Origin: Vandiemenella viatica
Lineage: Eukaryota > Arthropoda > Insecta > Orthoptera > Morabidae
NCBI GenBank assembly: GCA_031002005.1
Contig: JARYHS010006964.1
Span: 7,378,001 to 7,442,000, forward strand
Direction: 5' to 3'
DNA: 64,000 nt
The translations under genes were made by a program, and so were the position numbers. The notes below the pieces were generated by a model. It did not search any database and was not told where the DNA came from. It was given only the letters and a program-made list of their open reading frames with translations. The first letter of the stretch is position 1. Each line of letters begins with the position of its first letter. This document shows positions 9,925 through 21,183 of the stretch, piece after piece.

Positions 9925-10862
9925 TTACAACTTCTGCACAAATTTTCCAGCCTTCTTTTCGACACGGGCTAATATATTTTTAATTTTTTTTGTATTTCGT
10001 TTAGTTTTAGAGGCGTATAAATGTATTATAATTATTACTCTGCAGTTAACCATGGTTAGTAATTCTTTTGTGTGATAAGCCTTGAAAAATGGTACAACAC
10101 ACAGTGATACATTACATGTTCTGCATTGGTTTCTCGACGCATTTTCTGTATCGAACATACAGCGCATTTACGCATTGGCGTGCTCTTCTTTGAATTTGCA
10201 ATATGAATGAAATTTGGAAAATGTCTCGCAGTAAATGCTTGACGAAATTCTTTATCAGAGCGTCTTCCATTGCTAGGTTCGTTCTGTTCTGTGGCATATG
10301 CTTCAACAACTTCTCTAAGGGGGCGTCCATAAATTACGTGAGGTGAAATAAGGGGGGGGGGCGGCGAAATATTACCAAGGGAGAGAGGGGGTCACGGAAA
10401 TCTCACGTGAAATTTTTTGGACTGTAGAGTTAAAAAAAAAGTCTACAAATGACGTGAAAGTCGATGTATTTCCTCGAAAAGTGCAGCTTTGGAAGGTTGC
10501 GACCTAAAAAAAAAAGGTCTCAAAAAGTTGCGAGGGCAATTTCTAGGGGGGGGGGGCGTCTCACGCCTGATGTTACAAGACGGGGGTGGGGGGGGGGGTG
10601 TCAGGAAATCCTGAAAAATACCTCACGAAAATTAAATTTATGGATGCAACAGACGAAACTCTGCAACTGGCATTTTTCGTCCGTTTACTATTCGGAGAAG
10701 AGCGTGAGCATTTAAAATGCAGTGTTCGAGAATGAGGAAAAAGAACTTTTTAAACCACTTCATAGTGAAAATATAGTGTGAATTGATTCTCGCGTATCTG
10801 TTGGTCTCATCAGCAATAGATATCATATGATATTCCGTTAGAAATATCAGGAAAAATGACAA
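9925..10862 (-). pseudogene. piggyBac-type transposase remnant
   Basis: On the minus strand the N-terminal part (10790-10860) reads FLTEYHMISIADETNRYA, the 'F-DEL--IVEETNRYA' segment of piggyBac transposases. It is followed almost at once by MKWFKKFFFLILEHCILNAH and VNGRKMPVAEFRL, which is the C-terminal end of the DDE core ('KWWKKLFFHLLD--V-NA'). The catalytic DDD region between them is missing, so the gene is internally deleted. After an inserted MITE, 9925-10240 encodes the Cys-rich C-terminal domain (RKCV, CRTCNVSLCVVPFFKAYH). Non-functional. Confidence 0.75.
10319..10650. mobile_element. G-rich MITE, second subfamily
   Basis: Begins GGGGGCGTCCATAAATTACG-TGAGGTGAAATA and ends with the complement (CCTCACG, TTTATGGATGC). 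G-runs of 9-10 lie just inside. It sits inside the piggyBac transposase remnant. Related copies are at 54235-54628 and 51524-51575. Confidence 0.7.
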
Positions 10863-11126
10863 ACTGCTGGAAAGTTAACTTAATCCCCACTTGTGTCCTG
10901 CAGCTTAATCGACAAGCACAAGCTGTCAAACGCGTCACTAAAGCATTCTCTTTTTCCACACATTTCGCTCGCACAATCTGTAGCTTCAAACTCTGAAAAA
11001 TGGTCATTTACCACTAGCTGATGTACACATCTTAGGAAAATTACATCTAGACACTGTCATCCATATCAAAGTGATCATATTCACTGTCGCTTCTAGTAAG
11101 AATCTCCATGATTTCTTCCGCGGTAC

Positions 11127-11335
11127 AAACACGACGGCGTATTCGGGAGGAAGAGGTTCAAATCCCCGTCCAGGCATCCAGATTTGGGTTTTCCATTGTT
11201 TCCCCAAATCACTCCAGGTGAATGCCAGGATGCTTCCTTCAAAAGGCCATAGCCGAATTCCTTCCCATTCCTGGCCCCCCATTCTTTACCATCTCTAAAG
11301 ACCTCGCTGTTAAGATACGTTAAGCAGTTAAAAAA
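11127..11335 (+). mobile_element. SINE family A, 5' part lost
   Basis: Begins inside the tRNA-like head (GTATTCGGGAGGAAGAGGTTCAAATCCCCG, a B-box variant). It carries the full body (CCAGATTTGGGTTTTCC, CCCAAATCACTCCAGG, AAAGGCCATAGCCG) and an A-rich end. It lies inside the piggyBac-like element, so it arrived later. Confidence 0.8.
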
Positions 11336-11496
11336 ATAATGACTGTATGTCATTTTCTCAGCGAAAACTAAAAGGAAAATAGCAACAAAAATTAGATCGC
11401 AGCTGCCAACGCTCAAGGGCCGAATGAAGAAAATAACTAACCACCCTGGGTGGAAATATGGCTTCATAGCCAGGCCGCTAAGAGGCTAACGCGTTA

Positions 11497-11600
11497 ACAC
11501 GTCTGGAGCACAGACAGGGCGGCGAGGCGGCGCGTGTATACACGTCTGGAGCACAGACAGGGCGGCGAGGCGGCGCGTGTATACACGTTTGGAGCACCTG
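11497..11600 (+). repeat. 43-bp GC-rich subterminal tandem repeat
   Basis: ACACGTCTGGAGCACAGACA-GGGCGGCGAGGCGGCGCGTGTAT starts at 11497 and again at 11540, with a partial third copy at 11583. It sits 50-150 bp from the right TIR of the piggyBac-like element. The other piggyBac-like element has its own tandem repeat of the same 43-bp period. Confidence 0.85.
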
Positions 11601-11648
11601 GGCGCAGTAGTAGCCACGCACGTTAACACGTCTACAGCAGTCAAAGGG

Positions 11649-11732
11649 TTTCTTGATTTAGAAAAAGCTTTTGATTATGTTAGTTGGGACAAGATGTTCA
11701 AAATTTGAATGAACCTTTACTGGTCGGGAATA
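11649..11732 (+). pseudogene. LINE RT block-A fragment
   Basis: Translates FLDLEKAFDYVSWDKMFKI then a stop and MNLYWSGIF. It matches the RT motif 'F-DLEKAFD-V-W---F' with its catalytic Asp. This piece probably continues the LINE interrupted at 9563. It is cut at about 11743 by the I-type LINE. Confidence 0.7.
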
Positions 11733-12449
11733 TTTTTCGAAAGTTGTTGTTGTTGTTGTTGTTGTTGCTTTAGGACGCGTCGACAGCGGGGTCATTAGCG
11801 CCCTAACAATTACCAGCCTAAACTGTGGCTTAAAACTACTAAAACTGCATGGTCGACTGTAAAGGGGTCGACCATACAGACAGCAAATAAAATAATTCAC
11901 AAAATAAAACGTGGCTTAGAAAGGGGCCACCAGAACACAAGACCTTACACCACCTGAATGGCTGTAAAGGGGCCATACAGGGTCACAAAATAATTAAAAA
12001 CACTACATCTCTCGCCGGCTGTATAGTGGCCAGCGAAAAGGAATTTAAAAATATAAAAATTAAAAACAATGCACATGGATGGGTGGCTGTATAGGGGCCA
12101 CCCGTCCATCTAAAAACTAGGCCGATCTGCCTAAAATTTTAGGCACTAGACCGGCCAATACGCAAAATTTTAAAACACTCGCACACTGCTGGTCTCATTG
12201 TTTAAAATAAGGCCAGATCGTTGGCCAGGCCAACGTCTAAAAACAAGCACAATCAACTAAAATGTGGCGCACCGTCATAGGTACGCCACAGGTATCACAT
12301 TCCGGTGGGTCCTCCCGGCGGAGAAGAAAGCTGTGTCAGAGGACAGTGCCCTATACGGAGGCGAGTAAGGAGAACCTCATCCCTCCTCGCCCGCTGGAAG
12401 GAGCTGCTCCACTGAACGGTCGGTTTGACCAGCCGGAGCTTATTATGCT

Positions 12450-15400
12450 CTACCTCCAGCCACTGCCTCTGCCAAATGTCAAAAACAAATCTTTTCCCCG
12501 CCGAGGCAAGGTCAGACTTTGGGACCGGATCAAAGTCAATCTGACCTTGTTGCAGGCTAACTTGGCAGCTTCAGCTGCCTCGTTCCCCCTGATTCCCACA
12601 TGACCAGGTACCCAGCAGAATACGACCTCCTTTCCAGAAGATTGAGGGATCGGAGGGTGTCCTGTATATCCTGGACAAGACGATCTGCTGGGTACATGCT
12701 TCCCATGCCTGGATGCAGCTGAGGGAATCACAGCATATGATGTACTTCGTGCGCGACTTACTTTCATATGCTGGAGCGACTTTAACAAGCGTAACACTCA
12801 GCAGTGTATACACTGCAACAGCTATTCAGTTTGTAATTATAAGTCGCTCGAGGGAACACTACAGAGCAGCCAACTCCGTTAGCCTGCTTAGACCCATCCG
12901 TGTATACCGGGGTAAAATCGCGAAACTGATTTAAAACATCGCTAAAAGTTCGGATAAAAACACTGTCGGCGGTACACAGCTTGTTGTACCGCGACAATTC
13001 TAAAACTGTTCTGGGCCTCTTCAAAAGCCAGGGAGGAGATTTACTCCAACCCTGGTGATAAAAAGAGGCATCTGAAACCCATATTCCTCCTTTTTACGGT
13101 AGCTGAACGGTTTAGTTGCTCTTTGACGGTTGGTATAAGCCGTTCAAAGTTAGGGTGAATAACTACGTCGTACACGGGACTGCCAGGAGTTGTGGCAATA
13201 TGTATATAGTGTCGCACCATGAGGAGACGCCGGCGGATGGAAAGCGGCGGCTCGCCAGACTCAGCACAAATGCTGGGTATCGGACTGGTGCGGTATGCAC
13301 CTGTGGCGAGACGAATTCCTGCATGGTGGACACTATCCAGAATACGGAGATACTGTCCCGTGCCGAACCGTAGACAATGCAACCATACTCCAACCGCGAC
13401 CGTACAAAGGCTCTATAAAACTGTAGCAGGCAGGAGCGGTCAGCGCCCCACGACCTGCCACACAGACACTTTAAAACATTAACGCTTTCAAGGCTCTGGC
13501 TTTAACATCTTTAAGATGTGGCAGCCATGTAAGCCTAGTGTCTAAAATGAGGCCCAGAAACCGAACAGTTTCGCTAAAACTTAAAACGGTGTTCCTCAAG
13601 GTGAGATGAGGTTCTGCTAAAAGACTTCTACTGCGGCTAAAAAGTACACACCGGGTTTTCTCAGCAGAGAAACGAAAGCCGGTGTGCTGACCATTCATCC
13701 AGCCTGTTCAGCGTGAGCTGCAGCTGCCGCTCAGCGCTTCTCAGGCTAGCGATGCAATAAAAATTAAAAAGTCGTCAACGTATAAGGAGAACCGGATGGG
13801 CCTCCTTATAACAGTTGAGATGCTATTAATGGCAATAGCAAAAAGGTACACTTAAAACTGACCTTGAGGAACACCGTTTTCCTGAATAAAAATGTCGGAC
13901 ACTTCTCTACCGACTCGGTACCGGAAGCAACGTCGTGAAAAATGATTTTAAAAAACGGGGTAGATTTCCCTAAATCCCCATTCATATAACTGTTTTAAAA
14001 TAACATGTCGCCAGGTAGTATCGTATGCCTTTTCGATGTCAAAAAATATACCCACAAGGTGTTGGCTGCGGATGAAGCGTCTTGAATTGCCGCTTCCAGT
14101 AGGATCAGGTTATCCGTGGTGGAATGGAACTTCCTGAATCCACACTGAAAACGGCTCAGCAGCTTACGGGACTCGAGACACACGAGGCGGCGGTTCACCA
14201 TCCGCTCTAGTGTCTTCCCAACGCAGCTCGTTAAGGCGATGCTGCGATAGCTACCTCGCAACAACTTGTCTTTGTCTGGTTTTAAAATCGGGATTAACGT
14301 TGCTTCTTTCCCACGAGTCGGGGAGGTGTCCTCCGGTCCAAATATCATTAAAAATACCAAGGAGGTACTCTTTAGCATCTTTACTAAGATGCCTCAGCAT
14401 CTGGTCCTGGATCTGGTCAGGCCCTGGTGCAGTGTCCTTGGCGCTGTTTAGAGCAGACTCCAGCTCCCTGATGAAATGGGCTGTTGTATTGCTGCATATC
14501 AGCAGGTCCAATCCAGCAGACGAAGTGATGGCAGCGAAGTGCTCTGCCATCAACTGCGCTATGCTTCGCTCGTCCGTGACTACACGCCCTTGATCCAGTA
14601 ATCCAGATATTGGCGGTCGAGAGTACCTCCCAGATATACGGCGGATTGACTCCCATACTTTTGTTGACGATGTGGAACGATTAATGGTGCTCACAAAGGT
14701 CTGCCAAGACCTCCTCTTGCTCTCCTTAATCACACGACGTGCCTTAGCTCTAGCAACCCGGAACGCTGCGAGGTTGTCGGGTGTCGGCTGCAACTTAAAC
14801 CGACGCAAGGCCCGTCTACGACCCTGGATAGCAGAACGACATTCCTCGTTCCACCAGGGGACGGGCGTTCTGCGCAGCGCTCCAGAGTTTCTAGGGATGG
14901 ATATATCAGCCGCCCGGTGAATTACATCTGTGAGATGTTTCACCTTCTCATTGATGCTATGGCGCTGTTCAAGATGGACTGAACGACTATAGAGCTGCCA
15001 GTCAGCTATGCTAATATTCCATTTCCGTATGGAAGTTCTTACCCCTCGTTCGAACTCTACATGTATCCAAATTGGGAAGTGGTCGCTTCCATGTAGGTCA
15101 CGATCCACTTCCCAATGCACTGAGTCCGCAATTGAATGAGAGCAAAGAGAGAGATCAATGGCAGAGGACGAAACGGAAGCAGTAGTGAAGTGTGTCATCT
15201 GACCGGTATTTAGAATACACAAATCCTCCTGCTCCAATAATCTACCAATCCTCTCGACCTCTGGGGCAATTGGTGGTCGAACCCGCACAACGCATTGTGC
15301 GCGTTAAAGTCTCCCAATAGGAGAAAAGGCCGAGAGAGTTGCCGAGTGATTTCAGCCAGCTGACCGCAATCAACTGGTGATCCCGGCGGCAGATATATTG

Positions 15401-15703
15401 AGCATACAGTCAGTTGCACCGGTCCATGTAATTTAACTGCTACTGCTTTGTAAGGGAGAGGTGAGAGCTACAGTTTCGGAGTGGTCAGTGTTCCGTACAA
15501 ACACCGCCACTCCCCCCTTCGCTCGATCACCCTCGGTATCGTCCTTTCGGTATACATCAAAACCTCTTAGCACTAGGTTGACGTGTTGGTCTGAAGTGTG
15601 TCTATTGGAGACAGAGACACAATGGATCAGACCGTGCTAAGAGTTGTAACTCCTCTTTGTGAGCCATAAAACCTTTAATATTCCATTGGAGTATGGGAGC
15701 CAT
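12450..15703 (-). pseudogene. I-type LINE ORF2: endonuclease, reverse transcriptase, RNase H
   Basis: Starts with ATG at 15701-15703 (MAPILQWNIKGFMAHKEEL, the EEP endonuclease N-terminus). A frameshift follows near 15610. At 14251-15288 a long open part holds LHGSDHFPIWI (the SDH motif) and TAPGPDQIQDQML (the RT fingers). The frame then shifts to YRSIALTSC and CGFRKFHSTTDN. The catalytic YVDD box is intact at 13771-13782. A thumb-like region follows (FSAEKTRCVLFSRSR, FLGLILDTRLTW). RNase H lies at 12950-12570: VYTDGSKQANGVG with the first Asp, and CWVPGHVGIRGNEAA. At least four frame breaks make it non-coding today. Confidence 0.85.
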
Positions 15704-15749
15704 CCTACCTGTTTAGCTTCACCCGCCCCGGATCGGGTGGGTCTTCGGT

Positions 15750-17355
15750 CACTGTCTGCTGAGGAACGGGACCAGTCCCGTCCACCAGCATCTCAGTTTC
15801 TTCCTGCCCGGAAGCGGAGACAGACATCTCCGATCCAAAGGACTCCTCAAATTCCTCCCCATTCTTTTTTCTTCCGTTGCCTCTTCCCCTCCCTATTGCT
15901 GAGCAGTCTTGGAGGAGACGAAGAGGGGGACTTAACAAACTGGGTCGGGTCTGATGTGTCTGAACTTCCTACCCCAGATCTTCTGGTCACCTCCACTGGC
16001 GCTGGTAGCTGATGGTATCGCTACCGCTTATAACAGCACGTGGAGGTACAGGAGGTGGTGTTATCTTGACTGCTACTGTTGGTGCTGGTGGAATAGTTGT
16101 TACTGCTGCTGGTGTGATCGAGATGTCAGACGTGCTGCTACCGACGTCCGCGGTCTTAGGCGTTAGGACCATAGCGGGTTTAGCACCGCATTTGCATTGA
16201 CATCAGCACGATGTACTCGTGCTCATGTCTGCGAAGGACGTCTGGGTAGCAGCACTCTGCTTCCTGACGGGAGCTGAAGCCTTCTTTGCAAAACTAGTCC
16301 CAAAAATTGGAGGGGCGAGCGACTTGGCCTTCTTTTTAGCTTCCCCATAGGGAATCCGCTCTTTGGTATTCAGCTCCTGTATCTTGCGCTCTTCAAGATA
16401 CACTTGACACTCCCTACTCCATGCCGGGTGCGAACCCGAGCAATTGACGCACACCTGTGCTAGCGTGCAACTAACGCCCGGCTCATGTGCCCCCTTGCCA
16501 CACTTACCACAGGTGGGGTTTGCCCTTGCATGACGCCGTTGTATGTCCGAACCGCTGACACTGAAAACAGCGCATCGGGTCCGGAACATACGGACGGACG
16601 TTCAGGTTGATGTACCCTGCTTTGATGTTCTTCGGTAGTACTGGAGTGTCAAACGTCAGGACGAAGGTGGCAGTCTTTTCAATACTGCCATTCACCCTTC
16701 GCGTAATCTGACGTACCTCAACCACTTTCTGATCTTCCCACTCCTTAACAAGTTCCTCGGTTACTATATCAATGATGTCACGACAGGTGACTATGCCCTT
16801 AGAACAGTTCAGGGTTTTGTGGAGTTCGCAAGTAACCGCGAAACTCCCCGAGCTTCACACAGTTAAGGAGTGTGTTAGCCTGCCGACTGGTGGTTGTTTC
16901 CAGCAGCAGTGTCCCGTTCCTCAGCTTCTTTACAGAGTTTAGGGCCCCTACCAGACCCTGTAAACCTTTTTGGATATAAAACGGCGAAACTTTCTCGAAC
17001 GATCCTTCCTTTCTTAACATTACAACAAAGGCGTTCGCAATTGAACATACCTTTCCGTTACTCTTACTATCTGAAGCGGGGGGGCTATCAACCCTCACCC
17101 ACTTCTTAGAACTGGGTGTATTGGGATTAGCCTGCGGCACACCCGTACCACAGGGTTTTGTGGTTTTAGTGGATGACTTCGTTTTGGTCCCACGAGTAAA
17201 ACCAGTTCAAGAAGAAACGCTAATACAACAGGAGTGCGCAGGTGCCCCTGAGGTTGCACGTTATCGTGTGATCTGCTCTCACCCATGCACCTCCTCGGCA
17301 CGTGTCCGACCTTGAGGTTAAGGGTTTTTTTTATAGAGGTTTGTACCGTCGTCAC
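15750..17355 (-). pseudogene. I-type LINE ORF1 (gag-like, CCHC knuckles)
   Basis: The N-terminal part is at 16799-17140. It includes LRNGTLLLETTTSRQANTLL, the conserved I/Jockey gag segment. Then come RRVNGSIEKTATFVLTFD and the knuckle CFQCQRFGHTTASCKG at about 16610. Two further Cys/His clusters (KCGKGAHEPGVSC, CVNCSGSHPAWSREC) are at 16400-16500. A Lys/Glu segment and a Ser/Pro/Thr-rich tail follow. Frame breaks fall near 16790 and 16560. ORF1 binds element RNA in related LINEs. Confidence 0.8.
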
Positions 17356-17547
17356 GATCCGGGGGATGAAGCCAAGATCTCCGTTCTCCTAGGCACACAA
17401 CGTTCCACCGCCACGCCCTACGGTGGTCGTTGAAGCATGGTAGGAGTTTACGGTGTGGGAAACTTGCGGTGCTCACAAGTTTCAGCTCGGGCACCGCGGG
17501 TTCGACAAACCCGTACCTGGCACTTGCGTACCAGGCCCCTGCGGGGT

Positions 17548-20200
17548 TTTTCGAAGGGTGTGAGAAATGGTTTCATGGGGGAGGAAACTGTAGTGACGTC
17601 GAAAATGGGGTAAATGAAGCGCTCTCAAATTGTTCTGTACAGATTGTGTTAAAAGCACGAATATATTAGAATAGGAGCTAAGGATTAATACCCTTGAATC
17701 TGAATTGATAGATGCCAGGAAGGAGCTGGATAGGTTGCACTAGGAGAAAAACACAGATAGTTGGAAGAAGCCACGGAAAAAAGGGTAACCACAATTAGAC
17801 GGGCTTCTGATTGTTTTGTTATTAGAGTGGAAAATAGGTTTGTCCTGTTTCCACAGTTGGACAGAGATAAGTCTTCTATACAGTGTGTATAGGAGAAAGA
17901 AGCAGACTTTTAGGAAAAGCTGTGAAGTCTAATAGGCAAGGTTTTAGGTAAAAAGGTAGTCTTGCTGCTAGGTAGTTGTGATGGAAGAGGTGTGGGCACA
18001 ATGGTGCAGGAAAAATTTGGATAAGATTTCCAGGTCATGAGTTTCTTCAAACCTAGTGTAAGTCTTGTTGCGTAAAATCTTTCGATCTTTCTATCGGGAT
18101 AGCTCGTCAGTAAAAATTCAAAGCTACGATTCTGAAGATGGAGCCAGAAGCAGACTCCGAAACGTCACTTTGTATTTTTACTGACGCACAATGCCGGTGG
18201 AAAGCTCGAGAAGATTTTACGCAACTGACTCACCGAGAAAGCCCATATTCTTTCGTAGTGTTAGTCTTGCTCAGGTGGTAAAAAGCATAGGATCTTTGTG
18301 TTAAGATTTTATTGATCAGGATCATGTAGTGATAGTGGGTGAGCCATGAAATAGTTGGGACAGTTATAGTAGTTACAGTTTTAGAGACGACCTAAAAAAA
18401 TAGCAAAAGAAATGTGCCACACTCTGGTCAGTATGATGTCAGTCCTGAGACGCTATGTTCAGCCACTAGATAATCTCTGCTGTGATACGAGTCAATCTGA
18501 AGCTGGAATGGATTTTTATGTGTGACGTCAGCTCTGAAATGGATTTGGTGCTTGTAAATGCTATTGACAGGTGTTTCTATACTATTACCTGGCATGGCCT
18601 ACACTTCAATAGTAGAGCGGAGGTTCCTTCAGATATGATGGCTAGACGATTAATAGGGGCCACCACTATTTATGTAGTTAATGATGTTAGGACATCTCCT
18701 TTTTTTAATATATTAGGGTCAAGTATTATGCTAAGATTTTTAACAGTTAGTTTAAATAGTAATGATTTTCAGGATCCAAAATTAAAATTATGTGTTTACT
18801 AATTTATTATATCAGAATATCAGAGGTTTATCAAACAAAGTAGACAAATAGCTTGTCCATATAAATGAATTAAATACCATCAACAGAATTGAGTGTCAAG
18901 CTTGTCTTTACACCATATAATTACATGGAATAGGTACATCAATTTTAAGTAATAAGTATATATTAATTTAGCTTCTCATTACTATAGAATAAACTTGGAG
19001 AAAGAAGGAGTTATTACTTATATTAGAAATGGTTATAGTCTTGTTGATATTAGCAAGTATTTTCTTGATCAACATTTTGAAACTTGTATATATGGCAAAA
19101 TTTCAATAATGTCATTTTCATAGTAATAACTGTATACAGAACACCCTCTGGGAATTTTTTTATTTTTCTAAAAATAGCTAAGATAGGTTTGTGTGGTAAT
19201 TTTTTAAAAATAACTTATTCTGTAAAGTTATGTAAGAATTTTTCGATAGTTCATGTAATTTAACTCAGGCAGTAAATATTCCCACTAGAATAATGAATAA
19301 TAGTCACACAGCTATATATAATGCTTTCCTAGATTCCTCAAAATTCAGTTATACAATCAAGCAATCTATCAATGTATTTTCGAATCATTAACTATCAACA
19401 CTTTAATAGGAACTAGCTTCAAGAGTAATGTTTTTAAACATTGGCAAGTTATAAATGATGAATCAGTTGTTTTAGAAAGTGTCGTAATGTCACAACTTGG
19501 GAACATGTTTACAGTGCACATGGCATGAAAGGAAATTACAGTCTTTTTTTTTAGTAGCATTGTATTACTTTACTATGAAAATTGTTTCCCCGTAGAAAGA
19601 CGCGTTTCTCAAAAAGAACTGAAACCATGGGTAACTGTGGGCATTAGAAAATCATGCATATGTAACAGGAAATTGTATTTAGCCTCTTTTAACAGAAAAA
19701 ATTCTAATATTAAAACATATTACAAACGACATGCGAAACACTGAAAAAGTTTATAAAAGAATCTAAAAGTATTCACTGCAAACCTGACTCTGAAAATAAA
19801 ATTGAATCAGTATGTGACATTGCATATGGAATGTTAATCAGACCAATGATGGCATTTAAATAAAAAAAATCAGTAAAATCAATTTTTTCAATGAATGATA
19901 AGGGCTATTTATCAAACTTTTTTTTTCTGTTGCTAATAAACTGACTGTTAATAGCTTCTGACATAGCATAGATTTCGCCATTGGAGGCTTCCAAAAAGAA
20001 AGGCATATCTGTAAATTTAGCTATTTTAGAAAAAAATAAGAATTGTGATTATGTCTCTTAAAAACAAATACTTGAGCGGTTATGATGTGATTTCCAAGAG
20101 ATTAATTAAACCGTGCTTCACAGAATTATGTATTTAAAATATCTTTCCGGAAAGGCCTAAGTGTGTTGAAGTTAAACCACTCTATAAAAAAAGGAGGATT
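17548..20200 (+). pseudogene. Second CR1-like LINE relic: Cys/His, esterase, endonuclease, RT start
   Basis: It begins with a PHD-like GCEKWFHGGGNC (17555) and a coiled-coil piece (LESELIDARKELDRLH, 17690). The SGNH-like ORF1 follows: KVVLLLGSCDGRGVG at 17955, then, after an insertion at 18068-18255, QVVKSIGSLC and DHVVIVGEP. At 18590 TWHGLHFNSR gives the His block. ORF2 pieces come next: QNIRGLSNKVDK (18830), LKPWVTVGIRKSC with NRKLYLASFN (19620), and FPERPKCVEVKPLYKK (20140). Stops and frameshifts are throughout. The downstream RT core is missing. Confidence 0.65.
18068..18255. mobile_element. 188-bp insertion with 14-bp target duplication, possible Penelope terminal segment
   Basis: Flanked by TAGTGTAAGTCTTG (18054-18067) and TAGTGTTAGTCTTG (18256-18269), one mismatch. 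Inside lie nested inverted repeats: GTTGCGTAAAATC with GATTTTACGCAAC, and GTCAGTAAAAA with TTTTTACTGAC. It also has CTGAAGATGG and CCGAAACGTC spaced about 20 bp apart, a signature seen again at 43.1 kb. It splits the esterase region of the surrounding LINE. Confidence 0.65.
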
Positions 20201-21175
20201 AGCCAGTTGTGTTGAATTGTAACTGTAATATGTGCTGTTTGAAAAGGGGAAAAAAAGAAGAGAATAAGAGACATGTAATGTTTGCTCTCTAGTGAGCTGT
20301 ATGTCAGCTGCTTAGTGGTGGATGTTGTGTATGGTGAGCTGGAAGAACGAGTAAAGGAAGTGATTTGTAGGTAATAAATGTGCCGTATGTTAAAGAGGAG
20401 GTATGTTTCTTTCTTCCCAGTGTTTATGGAGGTGACCAGTACATGTATTGCTTTTTACAATTCGGAATATAAAAGTTCATCGATTAACACAATGATTGCT
20501 CGTGTATCAGTTAGGAGATTGGCATTGAACATTTGAAATTAGCTATTTTCTATACTGTAATTTGTAATTTCGGTTATCATAATGCTCGATATTTGCATAA
20601 GTACAAACATTTGATATTCACCGTGCATTAAATATACTGTCTTTCATCATCTGAAAAGTGTTAGCAAATTCGCGTGCAGAACATTTTAATGACATTTCGA
20701 AGACTTTCTAATGATCAATTAGAATATTTTTGCAACGGTAGTTTGACAGTATAATGTATCTATCTCTTTACATAACGTTCAGAAACAAAGGCTTTTTAAC
20801 AAGGACTGAAATTTATTTTGTGAGTACCATGTTAGTTTTCTGTGTTTATTTAAGGTTATTTGATAGTTTGTTGCAAATTGACAGTGGTCTGCAGATTGTT
20901 CTTGTCATTATTTCATTGAATGTTTTGCCTTCACTTTCTTAAAATTGGATAAAAAGTTTAAATATATGTTGGTCAACTCAGTGGTTCCTACTAATAGATA
21001 CTTGTGCAAAATCAAGAAAAGTGGAAATAGAAAACTAGTTTTACTTCATTTTGTAAATCACAGACAGTGATGTCACCTCAGTTAGTATCCTCTTATTGCT
21101 TAGAGAAAGTGCAAGCACACATTTTCAACCAAGTTGTTTACATGTGTTGCATTAGTATGGTATTAGTAAGGTATG
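20201..21175. other. Intergenic AT-rich sequence, no recognised feature
   Basis: No open frame of note, no repeat shared with the rest of the window and no RNA gene. A first non-coding exon of the zinc-finger gene could lie here (for example ending near the GTAATAAA at 20371), but nothing supports one directly. Confidence 0.4.
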
Positions 21176-21183
21176 TATCTATC

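Larger units (their letters stand above)
9567..11648 (-). mobile_element. piggyBac-like element with internally deleted transposase
   Basis: The left end is TTAA followed by CCCTTTAATTGCT. The right end is the complement, CAGCAGTCAAAGGG. The right flank reads TTTC instead of TTAA, so that duplicate has mutated. The ends match those of the element at 50538-52307. It carries transposase debris on the minus strand, two inserted elements (MITE 10319-10650, SINE 11127-11335) and a 43-bp tandem repeat near its right end. The older LINE lies on both sides. Confidence 0.75.
11744..17546 (-). mobile_element. Nearly full-length I-type LINE (gag, endonuclease, RT, RNase H)
   Basis: A minus-strand element about 5.8 kb long. 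Its 3' end is a (CAA)n run, seen as GTTGTTGTTGTTGTTGTTGT at 11744. Its 5' end lies near 17546, after a GC-rich leader. Possible target duplication TTTTTCGAA occurs at 11733-11741 and 17547-17555. It carries two ORFs, an ORF1 gag with CCHC knuckles and an ORF2 with EN-RT-RNase H, a layout typical of the I clade. Frameshifts and stops show it is inactive, but decay is modest compared with its neighbours. The two flanks look like different LINE relics, so the target duplication needs checking. Confidence 0.85.

Noticed and set aside
12262..12603. Plus-strand 113-codon open frame
   Set aside because: Antisense of the RNase H end of the same LINE.
14210..14593. Plus-strand 127-codon open frame
   Set aside because: It is the antisense of the I-type LINE RT; the minus frames carry all motifs.
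18482..18802. 106-codon frame considered as a host gene
   Set aside because: Its WHGLHFNSR block and position show it is the esterase part of a LINE ORF1.
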